The notes below the pieces were generated by a model. That model was not told the DNA's origin, did no database searches, and saw only the letters and a program-made list of their open reading frames with translations. From NCBI RefSeq assembly GCF_024508335.1, contig NZ_CP101988.1, positions 1,364,001-1,428,000 on the forward strand: 64,000 nucleotides of DNA, in the 5' to 3' direction. This document shows, in pieces, positions 24,362-32,540 of the stretch (position 1 is its first letter; every line of letters starts with the position of its first letter). This DNA is from Cellulomonas chengniuliangii. GTDB taxonomy: Bacteria; Actinomycetota; Actinomycetes; Actinomycetales; Cellulomonadaceae. Position numbers and translations under genes: made by a program.

Positions 24362-26899
24362 GTGGACGCTCCACTGCACCTGCGCTACTGCCGGCCGGAC
24401 ACGCCGTTCTTCGACGCGCCGGCGGCCGACCCGACGGCGACGGGGTACCTCGACGAGTGCCCGGCCCCGGCCGACGGGTGGCAGGTGACGGGCAACCGCG
24501 ACTGGACGAGCCTGACGCCTCCCGACGCGGAGCTGCCGGCCCAGGGCTGGAAGGTGCACGTCTCGACGGTGCCCGACGACGCCTCGGAGGCGCTCGCGCG
24601 GACGTGGGACTACTGCGTCGGTCGCGGCGTGCCGTTCAAGTTCCTGCGGTCGCGCGACGTCCTGGTGCAGCGCAGCTCCAAGTACGGCGACCGGTCGGCC
24701 AGCGGCAAGTTCATCACCCTCTACCCGCGCGACGAGGACGAGCTCGCCTCCGTCCTCGACGAGCTCGGGGAGCGGCTGGACGGGCTGCGCGGGCCGTACA
24801 TCCTGAGCGACCTCCGCTGGGGTGCCGGTCCGCTGTACGTGCGGTACGGCGGGTTCAAGTCGATCACCCGGCGCAACGACTCGGGCGCGGTGGAGTACCT
24901 CATCACCGACCCGCACGGCCGGCTGGTGGAGGACCGTCGCGGCCCCAGCTTCCGGCCCCCCGAGTGGGTGACGATCCCCGAGTGCCTGCACCCGGCGATC
25001 GTCGAGCGGAGCGAGGGACGTCTCACGGACTTCCCGTACAAGGTCACCAGGGCGTTGCACTTCTCCAACGGAGGTGGCGTGTACCGCGCCACCGACACCC
25101 GGACCGAGCGCGAGGTGCTGCTGCGGGAGGCGCGGCCCCTGGCAGGGCTGGACGGCCGGGGCGACGACTCGCTGACCCGGCTCGAGCGGGAGCGGTGGGC
25201 ACTGTCCGAGCTGGCCGGCGTCCGTGGCGTGCCGGAGCTGCTCGACTACCGGCGCGGCAACGAGCACTACTTCCTCGTCCGGGACTACGTCGAGGGCGCA
25301 CCCCTGTCGCGGGAGTGCCTGCGGCGCAACCCGCTGCTGCGCGGCGACTCGTCGCCGGAGGCGGTCGAGGAGTTCACGCGGTGGGCGCTCCACGTGCTGG
25401 CGCAGGTGACCGAGGCGGTCCGGGAGATGCACGACAGGGGAGTGGTGTTCGGTGACCTGCACCCCGGGAACGTGCTGGTGGACGAGTCCGGCACCGTCAC
25501 GCTGATCGACTTCGAGACCGCCACGACGACCGCGCAGGACGCGCCGCAGGCCATCGGCGCGGTCGGCTTCACGGCGCCGTCGGGCTACATCGGCGCAGCG
25601 GTCGACCGGTACGCCCTCGGGGTGCTGCGGCTCGCGGTGTTCCTCCCCTTCGGGGCGACCCTCACGTGGGGCCTCGACAAGCTCGACACGGTGCTGGAGC
25701 TGGTCCGGTCGACGTTCCCGGTGGGCGACGGGTTCGAGAACGAGGTGCGCGTCGACCTCGGGCCCGCGCCGCACGAGGGTCCGACGATCCTGCGCCCCGA
25801 CCCGGACGCGCCCGCCCGCACCGGCGCACCCGGCCCTGCCGAGCGGGTCCAGGGCTTGGTCGACGGGGTGCTCCGGTACGCCGACCTCACGCGCGACGAC
25901 CGGCTCTACCCGGGAGACGCGGAGCAGTTCTTCCGGCCGGAGGGCGGGGTCGACCTGGCGACGGGAGCCGCCGGGGTCGTCTGGTCCCTGACCCGCGCCG
26001 GCGTGCAGGTCCCCGCCACCCACCTCGACTGGCTCGAGGCTGCGGCCGACCGGGTCCTCGGCTCGCCCCACCCCGTCGCGCCGGGGTGCTACGACGGTCT
26101 GAGCGGCATCGCGCTGAGCCTCGCCGCGGCCGGTCGCCCCGACCGCGTCGCGGACCTCATGGCGCGGGTGGACACCACCCCGGTCGACGACGTCGGCACG
26201 GGTCTGCACGGAGGGCTCGCGGGGATCGGGCTGGTCCACCTCGCGCTGGACCGGCCGGACGCGGCGGAGGCGCTCGCCGCGGCGACCGCGATCGGCACGG
26301 TCCTCGCGGAGCGGACGGACACGCCGCGCGCGCCCGGCCAGGAACGACCGGGCCTGCTGCGCGGCGCGACCGGTGCCGCGCTCTTCTGGCTGCGGCTGTT
26401 CGAGCGGACGGCCGACGAGGATCACCTGGACCGGGCGGAGGCGGCGCTCCGGGCGGACTTGCGCGCGTTCGGCTGGGCGCAGGCCGGCGACGACACCGAG
26501 GACGTGTTCGCGCGCCTGCCGTTCCTGGCGCACGGGGTCGCCGGCGCCGGGATGGTGCTGCACGACCTCCTCCGGCACCGGCGGCCCGCCGATCTCGTCG
26601 CCGCGCGGGACCGGGTCCTGGAGGTCGTCTCCTCGGCGTTCGCCGTCCAGGCCGGGCTGTTCAACGGAGCCGCGGGGCTCCTGCTCGCCCTGACGCACCT
26701 CGACGATCCCACCGACGGCGACGCACGGGTTGCTCGGCTGCGGGCGGCCCTGGAGCGCCAGGTGGTCGACGCCTCCGGGGTGCCCGTCATGCTCGGCCGG
26801 GAGGCGCTGCGCCTCTCGACCGACCTGTCGACCGGGTCCGCCGGGGTGGTGCTGGCCTGCCGTGGCGCGACGCTGCCGTTCTTCGGGGGCACCCCGTGA
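24362..26899 (+). CDS. Class III lanthipeptide synthetase (LanKC)
   Basis: An 845-residue three-domain enzyme that phosphorylates Ser/Thr, eliminates phosphate to give Dha/Dhb and may cyclise. The lyase region (1-220) has VPFKFLRSRD and SSKYGDRSASGKFITLYPR. The kinase (about 235-450) has the catalytic loop FGDLHPGNVLVD with D365 and DFE (383-385) for DFG. The LanC-like part (520-845) has GCYDGLSGIALSLA, TGLHGGLAGIGLV and LFNGAAGLLLAL but no Cys-Cys-His zinc ligands, as is normal for class III. GTG 24362 follows GAGGAG. Because neither precursor core contains Cys, a thioether product from these substrates is not possible. Confidence 0.93.
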   Translation: MDAPLHLRYCRPDTPFFDAPAADPTATGYLDECPAPADGWQVTGNRDWTSLTPPDAELPAQGWKVHVSTVPDDASEALARTWDYCVGRGVPFKFLRSRDVLVQRSSKYGDRSASGKFITLYPRDEDELASVLDELGERLDGLRGPYILSDLRWGAGPLYVRYGGFKSITRRNDSGAVEYLITDPHGRLVEDRRGPSFRPPEWVTIPECLHPAIVERSEGRLTDFPYKVTRALHFSNGGGVYRATDTRTEREVLLREARPLAGLDGRGDDSLTRLERERWALSELAGVRGVPELLDYRRGNEHYFLVRDYVEGAPLSRECLRRNPLLRGDSSPEAVEEFTRWALHVLAQVTEAVREMHDRGVVFGDLHPGNVLVDESGTVTLIDFETATTTAQDAPQAIGAVGFTAPSGYIGAAVDRYALGVLRLAVFLPFGATLTWGLDKLDTVLELVRSTFPVGDGFENEVRVDLGPAPHEGPTILRPDPDAPARTGAPGPAERVQGLVDGVLRYADLTRDDRLYPGDAEQFFRPEGGVDLATGAAGVVWSLTRAGVQVPATHLDWLEAAADRVLGSPHPVAPGCYDGLSGIALSLAAAGRPDRVADLMARVDTTPVDDVGTGLHGGLAGIGLVHLALDRPDAAEALAAATAIGTVLAERTDTPRAPGQERPGLLRGATGAALFWLRLFERTADEDHLDRAEAALRADLRAFGWAQAGDDTEDVFARLPFLAHGVAGAGMVLHDLLRHRRPADLVAARDRVLEVVSSAFAVQAGLFNGAAGLLLALTHLDDPTDGDARVARLRAALERQVVDASGVPVMLGREALRLSTDLSTGSAGVVLACRGATLPFFGGTP

Positions 26900-28005
26900 G
26901 GTCCCGCGTGCGGGTCTCCGTGATCTGCCCGACGTACAACCGGTCGCAGGCCATCCGCAGCACGCTGGCCTCGGTGGCCCGTCAGGCGTTCCCCGACTGG
27001 GAGCTGCTCGTCGCGTCGGACGGCAGCACCGACGACACCGACGACGTCGTGCGCGCGGTCTCGGCCGACGAGCCGCGCATCCGGCTGATCCCGACCGAGC
27101 CGCACGGTGATCCCAGCGAGCCCCGCAACATCGCGCTCGCCCAGGCGTCCGGCGACATCGTGGCGTACCTCGACCACGACGACCGGTTCCGGCCCGACCA
27201 CCTGCAACGCGTCGTCGACCTGGTCGACGGGGGTGCGGAGCTCGTCGCGATGGGCAACGTGTACCGGGACGGCCACGGCATCGAGAAGCGGCGCTCGTCG
27301 TCCTTCGCCATGTGCTGGCACCCCGAGTTGCAGCTGCTCAGCGCGATGTTCGAGACCTCGCGGGTCTCGCACCGGCGCGAGCTGGTGGACGAGGCGGGAG
27401 GCTGGCGCGTGGTGCCCGGCTTCGAGGACTGGGACCTGTGGCAGCGGATGGCGGATCACGGGCACCGGTTCACCACCGTCAACGAGCACACGGTCCGCAT
27501 GCTCGCCCGGGACGGGTCGCGTCGGCACACCATCCCGTCGCGGTACCGGCTCCCGCTGGTCGTGTTCGACGAGCCCGACCAGGCGCGCCTCGCCCTGAGC
27601 GAGCTGGAGTCGGACCGGCACACGCAGCGCCTGCGGGCGGCCAGCATCGTCGACATGCGCGCGTGGCTCGCGCGGCTGATGGAGTCGCCCGACTTCGTCC
27701 GGCCGAACGGGTGGTCCGGCGACCCGGTGCGGCACCACGTCCAGCGGGTGACGAAGGCCCACGCCCCCGTCGCGGGCCTGGTGGTCAGCCGGCACGCGGA
27801 CGGGTGGGCGCTCGCCCAGCCGCTGCACTGCCCGACCGCCGACCACGCCGACCGGATCGTCGCCGCCGCCCACCGCGACCGGCCGACGCTCCTCGGCGAG
27901 GTCCAGGCCATCACGGCACCGTTCGGGGCGCGGTTCCCGCACGTGCGACCGGTGCGGACGAGCGGACTCGCCGACCTGCAGACCACCACGAGAGGGACGT
28001 CATGA
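26896..28005 (+). CDS. Family 2 glycosyltransferase in the RiPP cluster
   Basis: A 369-residue GT-A protein. The nucleotide-sugar site reads VSVICPTYNRSQAI and LLVASDGSTDDTDDVV; the metal motif is DHDD (residues 93-96) in AYLDHDDRF, and the acceptor-side motif is GFEDWDLWQRMADHG. The last ~110 residues are an additional domain without recognised homology. Starting at GTG 26896 it overlaps both neighbours by 4 bases, so it is made with LanKC and the recognition protein. It may glycosylate the peptide on Ser/Thr or Tyr, or another acceptor; sequence does not tell. Confidence 0.82.
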   Translation: MRSRVRVSVICPTYNRSQAIRSTLASVARQAFPDWELLVASDGSTDDTDDVVRAVSADEPRIRLIPTEPHGDPSEPRNIALAQASGDIVAYLDHDDRFRPDHLQRVVDLVDGGAELVAMGNVYRDGHGIEKRRSSSFAMCWHPELQLLSAMFETSRVSHRRELVDEAGGWRVVPGFEDWDLWQRMADHGHRFTTVNEHTVRMLARDGSRRHTIPSRYRLPLVVFDEPDQARLALSELESDRHTQRLRAASIVDMRAWLARLMESPDFVRPNGWSGDPVRHHVQRVTKAHAPVAGLVVSRHADGWALAQPLHCPTADHADRIVAAAHRDRPTLLGEVQAITAPFGARFPHVRPVRTSGLADLQTTTRGTS

Positions 28006-29042
28006 CGCCACAGCCCGAGGTCTCCCCGGTGGAGCAGGTCGCACGACGGATGAACGCCTGGGTGCGCGGCGACGCCGGTGCGGGTCGGACGATCGTGACG
28101 GAGAACCCGGGGTCGCTGGCGTGGCTCGCCGACCCGGCGACGGGCCTGGTCGACGACACGACGGTGGTCGTCAGCGCGGGGCCGCGCCGCCAGTCCGTCG
28201 AGCTGCCGGACGCTCCGGGGCTGTGGGTCCGCGCGATCGGCGCCGTCGCCGCACCCGGCGACGACCTCGCGCTCGGCTCGGACTTCTACCTCGAGACGCT
28301 CTCCTACGCCGAGCTCCCCGCACAGGGCGTGGCCGGGCCGACGGCCGTGCGGCTCACGACCGCGGCCGACGCCCTGCTGCTCGCGGCCGACGCGTCCGCC
28401 GCCGCCGAGTCCGGTCTGCTGCCGCCCGCGCTGCTCAACCCGTCCGTCGAGCTCGCCGACCAGTGCGCGGTGGTCGGTGACCCCACGTGCGGGGGACGCC
28501 GGCTCGAACGCCTCGCGATCGACCGCGACGGGGTGGTGCGCGCCGCCCCGGGGGGACGTCCGCTGGGGCGTGCGGGAGACGATCCCGCGGCGCTGGCGGC
28601 CGCGGCCGCGGGAGACGACCCGTGCGTCGCGCCGGAGGTCCGCGACGCGCTCGCGACGGTCGACGGCACCGCGCTCGCGCACCTGGTCTCCGCGCTGCGC
28701 GTGGTGCGTCGGCTGTCCCGCTCCCAGCCGTCCGCGTGGCGCGTGGTGGCCGGCGACACCGCACTGCTGGAGCCCGCGCGGTCGCGCCCCGTGCGGCCGG
28801 ACCGCCTGCTGCTCACCGACGGTGCGGGGTACGTCGTCAGCGACGGCTGGGGCGAACGGGCCTTCCGGGTGAGCCGCGGTGTCGCGGAGGTGGTCGAGGC
28901 GGTGCTGGCGACGGCGACCGCCGACGAGGCGGCGGCGCTCGTCCGCGCGCACGGCACGGCGTCCGCGTCGGCCGACGACATCGAGCGGTTCGTCGAGTCG
29001 TGCCGCGCCCGGGGGATGGACCTGGCCCGTGCCGACGCCTGA
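28002..29042 (+). CDS. mpaB: Daptide biosynthesis RiPP recognition protein, copy 2 (MpaB-like)
   Basis: A 346-residue protein, the same length as the copy at 17333. Shared landmarks are ARRMNAWVRGD near the N-terminus, LVDDTTVVVSAGPRRQS, SDFYLETLSYAEL in the middle, and the C-terminal RRE-like block GAGYVVSDGWGERAFRVSRG followed by two helices. Its gene directly precedes and overlaps the Fe-ADH-fold dehydrogenase; in characterised daptide biosynthesis the oxidative decarboxylation requires an accessory protein ending in an RRE, so this copy is the best candidate for that job. ATG 28002 follows AGAGGGA and overlaps the GT2 stop. Confidence 0.75.
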   Translation: MTPQPEVSPVEQVARRMNAWVRGDAGAGRTIVTENPGSLAWLADPATGLVDDTTVVVSAGPRRQSVELPDAPGLWVRAIGAVAAPGDDLALGSDFYLETLSYAELPAQGVAGPTAVRLTTAADALLLAADASAAAESGLLPPALLNPSVELADQCAVVGDPTCGGRRLERLAIDRDGVVRAAPGGRPLGRAGDDPAALAAAAAGDDPCVAPEVRDALATVDGTALAHLVSALRVVRRLSRSQPSAWRVVAGDTALLEPARSRPVRPDRLLLTDGAGYVVSDGWGERAFRVSRGVAEVVEAVLATATADEAAALVRAHGTASASADDIERFVESCRARGMDLARADA

Positions 29043-30291
29043 CCACCCCGCCTCGGTGCTCCGCTGGGGCGGCGGCGCCACGTGGTGGGCCGGCACCGGA
29101 GCTCTCGAGGCCGCCCTGCCGAGCGCCGTGCGCGACCAGCGGGTCCGGGTCCTCCTGGACGCGAACGTCGCCGCGACACCCGCGGGGGCCGCGCTGCGAG
29201 CGCGGATCGACCAGGTCGCCGTCCGCTCCGGCGCGTCCGTGACCTACCAGGCGCACGACCCCGCGCAGCCCGCGACCGCCCGGCTCGTCGACGAGGTGGC
29301 GCAGGAGTGGGAGCAGGACCCCGTCGGCGCGTTGCTGCTGGTCGGCGGCGGGTCGACGATCGACCTCGGCGTGCTCTCGCTGCTCCCCGCCGACGAGCGC
29401 GCGCTGCTGCGCGCAGGCGGTCGCAGCGGGCTGGTGCTGCTCCCGGAGACGCCGCGGGACGTGGGTCGACCGACGTGCGTGGCGATCCCGACGACGCTGG
29501 GGACCGGCGCCGAGACCAGCGCCGTGGCGTGCGTGGACCACGGCGGCAAGCGGCTCGTCGTCGGTGCGTGGTTGCGGCCCGACGTCTCGATCTGCGACGA
29601 GGCGGCCACCGACGGGCTGCCCGAGCGGCTGGTCCGTGAGGCCGTCGTCGAGATCATGGCTCGGCTCGTGGTGCCGTTCGCGGCGACCTCGCACGGGGTC
29701 GCGGCGCACCCGTTGTCGACCGCGCTCGGCGACGAGGTCCTGCTGGCCGACCTGCGGGTCCTGCTGCGCGCCGCGGACCAGCTGCGCACCTCGCCGACGT
29801 CCGACGCCCTCCTGCGGATGACGATCGCCGCGGTCAGCGCCCACACGCACGGCGGCTGGGCGAACGTCGGGAGGGCGTCGTTCTCCAGCCCGGTCTGGTT
29901 CGTGGGCACCGAGCTGTCGCACGTCCTGGGCGTCTCGAAGGCGACCGCCACCGCGCTGCTCCTGCCGACCTGGGCCGAGCTCGTCCTGGCCGGTCGTCCC
30001 GGCTGGGGCGACGCGGACCGGCTGCGGCAGCTCGCCGCCACGCTCGACCCGGGCGCGGACCCGGCGGACGTGGTCCGGCGCACGTGCGCGCTGGTGGTGC
30101 CGCCGGCGCCGCTCGACGCGCACCGGCTCGACGACGAGGACGTCGTCGGGGACGTCGCCGACCGGTGCATGCGCCGGTGGGGCGGGGGCCTGCCCATGCT
30201 CGCGGGGCTGGTGCGGGCGGACGTCGAGGCACTCGTCGGCGGCGCGCTGTCGCGGACACGTCGGGAAGGAGCTGTGCTGTGCTCGATCTGA
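29029..30291 (+). CDS. mpaC: Daptide-type RiPP biosynthesis dehydrogenase (Fe-ADH fold oxidative decarboxylase)
   Basis: A 420-residue protein of the iron-dependent alcohol dehydrogenase fold. Nucleotide-binding motifs GGGSTIDLG (106-114) and IPTTLGTGAETS (153-164) are intact. In the daptide pathway it would oxidise the C-terminal Thr hydroxyl, with decarboxylation giving a ketone. The helix that normally carries DxxxH reads E208-x-x-x-R212, and the HxxxHxLG...PHG region reads T294...H298-V-L-G...K304, so the usual metal ligands seem to be replaced. GTG 29029 lies inside the end of the preceding gene (14-base overlap) after GGGGGATGGA. Confidence 0.82.
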   Translation: MPTPDHPASVLRWGGGATWWAGTGALEAALPSAVRDQRVRVLLDANVAATPAGAALRARIDQVAVRSGASVTYQAHDPAQPATARLVDEVAQEWEQDPVGALLLVGGGSTIDLGVLSLLPADERALLRAGGRSGLVLLPETPRDVGRPTCVAIPTTLGTGAETSAVACVDHGGKRLVVGAWLRPDVSICDEAATDGLPERLVREAVVEIMARLVVPFAATSHGVAAHPLSTALGDEVLLADLRVLLRAADQLRTSPTSDALLRMTIAAVSAHTHGGWANVGRASFSSPVWFVGTELSHVLGVSKATATALLLPTWAELVLAGRPGWGDADRLRQLAATLDPGADPADVVRRTCALVVPPAPLDAHRLDDEDVVGDVADRCMRRWGGGLPMLAGLVRADVEALVGGALSRTRREGAVLCSI

Positions 30292-31559
30292 TGGCAGCAC
30301 TGGGCACCGAGCGCGGGGTCGCGCGGGCGTCGGCGGTGCGGCGACCGGACGACCTGCCGCTGTGGCTGGTGGGTGTGGACGTGGGGCTCTCCGACGCACG
30401 GGAGGCCGCCGGCGGCGTGCGGACGCCGTTCGACGCGGTCGGCGCGTACGGCTGGACCCGGACGGACGCGATGCGGCGAGGCGTCGGCGAGGCGGTCGAG
30501 CGGTACAGCCTCATCGCGCCGGTGGACGACCCGCTGGTGGCTGCCGACCCCTCGCCGTCCGACGCCGACGAGACGGTGGACGCGCTCGTCGGTGCGAACG
30601 TGCTGGGCCCGGGCACTCCCCGCGACGGGCTCCGGTGGGGCCGCGCGGTGGAGCTGACGCCGGACGGGCCGGTCGACCGGGCGCTGCCGACCGCGCTCCT
30701 CACCGACCCGCTGCCGGAGGTGCCCTGGGCGGACGGCTCGCCGTCGGGTGCCGCGGCCGGCCCCGGCTGGGCGTTCGCCGCCGAGCGTGCCCTGCGGGAG
30801 TCGGTCGAGCGCGACGCGTCGATCTGCGCGTGGGCCCTGCGGCCGCGGCTCCCGTTCGTCGACACGCTGGACGCGGTGCGCCTGACCGGTGCCCTCGATG
30901 CGGACGCGCTGCTCGACGCCGCGGAATACCTCGAGCGGCACACCGTGCGCGCGGTGACCGTGGTGGTGCCCACGGACGTCCACCCGGTGGTGTCCGCGCT
31001 GACGTTCGTGATCGGTCGGGCCGGGACGATCCCTGTCGTCGCGACCGGTGCCCGGGCGTCGACGGAGGTCGCCGAGTGCATCGCGGTCTCGCTGCGCGAG
31101 GCGCTGCAGGTGCACGCGTCGCTGCTGCCGCTGCCGGAGATGGGCCGTCCGGCGCCGCCCGGTGCGCCGGCCGTGGACGAGCCGACCCGCGCCTGGGCCT
31201 GCATGTCCGCCGACGCCGTGGAGCACGTCGAGGGGTGGATCGCCAAGGCGGGAGTCGTCCCGGCGCGCGACCTGGACCTGCGGCCGGGCGGGGGACCGCT
31301 GCGGGTCGACCAGCTGGCGGCAGCCCTCCGAGGCGCCGGGTTGCGGCCCCTCGTCGCCGACCTGTCGCCGAGGCTGCCCGACCCGTTCCGGGCCGACGGC
31401 TGGGCGTCGGTCCGCGCCCTCGTCCTCGGCCATCAGCAGTACCGGATGGACGACACGAAGCTGTGGAGCTGGTGCCCGCAGCGCCTGGAGCGGTGGGCGT
31501 CGTGGCTGCACGACGTCGACGCCGTGGACCCGACGATGCTCTCCCACTCACTCATCTAG
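30279..31559 (+). CDS. YcaO-domain protein without a visible E1-like or TfuA partner
   Basis: A 426-residue YcaO enzyme. YcaO proteins use ATP to activate peptide backbone amides for azoline, thioamide or amidine formation. ATP-site motifs are visible as GVGEAVERYS (about residues 68-77), SGAAAG...ERALRESVERDA, and VSLREALQVHAS. The C-terminus (MLSHSLI) lacks the proline-rich end typical of azoline synthetases. No cyclodehydratase partner, dehydrogenase or TfuA gene lies nearby, so the MpaB-like proteins may supply peptide binding. GTG 30279 is 8 bases after GGAAGGA and overlaps mpaC; ATG 30291 is an alternative. Confidence 0.88.
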   Translation: MLDLMAALGTERGVARASAVRRPDDLPLWLVGVDVGLSDAREAAGGVRTPFDAVGAYGWTRTDAMRRGVGEAVERYSLIAPVDDPLVAADPSPSDADETVDALVGANVLGPGTPRDGLRWGRAVELTPDGPVDRALPTALLTDPLPEVPWADGSPSGAAAGPGWAFAAERALRESVERDASICAWALRPRLPFVDTLDAVRLTGALDADALLDAAEYLERHTVRAVTVVVPTDVHPVVSALTFVIGRAGTIPVVATGARASTEVAECIAVSLREALQVHASLLPLPEMGRPAPPGAPAVDEPTRAWACMSADAVEHVEGWIAKAGVVPARDLDLRPGGGPLRVDQLAAALRGAGLRPLVADLSPRLPDPFRADGWASVRALVLGHQQYRMDDTKLWSWCPQRLERWASWLHDVDAVDPTMLSHSLI

Positions 31560-31578
31560 AACCCTGGAGGCGACCGAC

Positions 31579-31770
31579 ATGGCCGGATCGAACGACGTCG
31601 AGGCTGCGATCTACGACGCACTGCTCGCGCTCGCGGAGGAGGCGCGGACCCAGAAGGGCATGATCCGGTCCACCATGGTCCGCGACGCGGCCATGGCGCA
31701 CTGGTTCCTGCGCACGGGTGCCACCCCGAGCGACGCCGCGTTCCCGCTCGATCCCCGCACACCACGGTGA
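31579..31770 (+). CDS. Small hypothetical protein closing the RiPP operon (63 aa)
   Basis: CTGGAGG at 31564-31570 lies 8 bases before ATG 31579, and the gene starts 19 bases after the YcaO stop. The protein has an amphipathic helical N-terminal half (AAIYDALLALAEEARTQKG) followed by STMVRDAAMAHWFLRTGA and a short proline tail. It has no signal peptide, no Cys and does not carry the precursor leader, so it is not a third precursor of this type. Function unknown. Confidence 0.65.
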   Translation: MAGSNDVEAAIYDALLALAEEARTQKGMIRSTMVRDAAMAHWFLRTGATPSDAAFPLDPRTPR

Positions 31771-31885
31771 GGGCGACGGTGACGATCGGCTGAGGTCGAG
31801 AGCGTCGGAAGGTCGGCGCGCGTCCGACCGAGACGGAGGACGTTCGGCCCGCGACGGCGAACGTGTTCTGCGCGACCGTGGTCCC

Positions 31886-32113
31886 ATGACAGCACTCCTC
31901 GTCTTCGAGTCGATGGACTGAAGCACCGCTGCGGTCGCCGAGGCTGTCGCGGCCGGGCTGGCCGAGCTGCGGATCCCGGTCACGGTCTGCGAGGTGGGGG
32001 TCGCGCAGATCCCGACGTCCTCCACCCGCCCGGACCTGCTCGTCGTGGGCGCGCCGACGCACCAGCGTGGCCTGTCCACCACGCGCACCCGGGAGGCGGC
32101 GCGCGGGACCGTC
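31886..32113 (+). pseudogene. Flavodoxin-family gene remnant with an in-frame stop
   Basis: The frame reads MTALLVFESMD, then TGA at 31919-31921, then STAAVAEAVAAGLAEL, RPDLLVVGAPTHQRGLS. This is the beginning of a flavodoxin-like protein whose FMN phosphate-binding loop is interrupted by the stop codon. Homology fades after about 32110, where the sequence runs into minus-strand mobile-element remnants. Both the stop and the truncation argue that it is dead. Confidence 0.7.
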
Positions 32114-32540
32114 GCCACGACCGTCTCGCGCGGGATACGCCAAATCCAGCGCGTTGACGCCAGCGAGGAAGTCCAGGACGTCGACCGGCTGGTGATCGCG
32201 GGGATGGAACGGTTGGTATGGCTGCGACGGCGGACGTGCCCCCCTCGATGTCTGCCAGGCGTGCAGGAACGCCGCCGCCTGCCAGTGCGGATGTGCGATG
32301 CCCACCGAGGTGTCGGGTGTGTCCTCAAAGTCGAGGTACAGCCAGACCGGGATGTCACCGGGCGTGGGTACCGCTGGCCAGGTTCCCGACGATGCCGGCG
32401 ACGGCGATCGTGGAGCGGCTGGACCGGCCGTTGACGATCTTGAGGGACCGGATGCGGGTGCTGCGGCTGTTGTTCGTCGGGGTGGACCCGGGTGGCGGGG
32501 GTCGAGCAGGCCCGACATAGCGTGCGCGGCAACACGGCGG
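32114..32540 (-). other. Frame-disrupted remnants, probable decayed island genes
   Basis: On the minus strand two different frames give protein-like stretches (SLKIVNGRSSRSTIAVAGIV in one, VWLYLDFEDTPDTSVGIAH and NALDLAYPARDG in another), but none has a start, ribosome binding site and adequate length. This looks like coding DNA broken by frameshifts or recombination. The families are not recognisable to me. Confidence 0.45.

Noticed and set aside
24362-26899. Serine/threonine protein kinase only
   Set aside because: The lyase-like N-terminus and the LanC-like C-terminal half with repeated G-x-x-G motifs make it a LanKC.
31579-31770. Third RiPP precursor
   Set aside because: It lacks the APLEL...GFW leader, ends in Arg rather than Thr and has a helical soluble composition.
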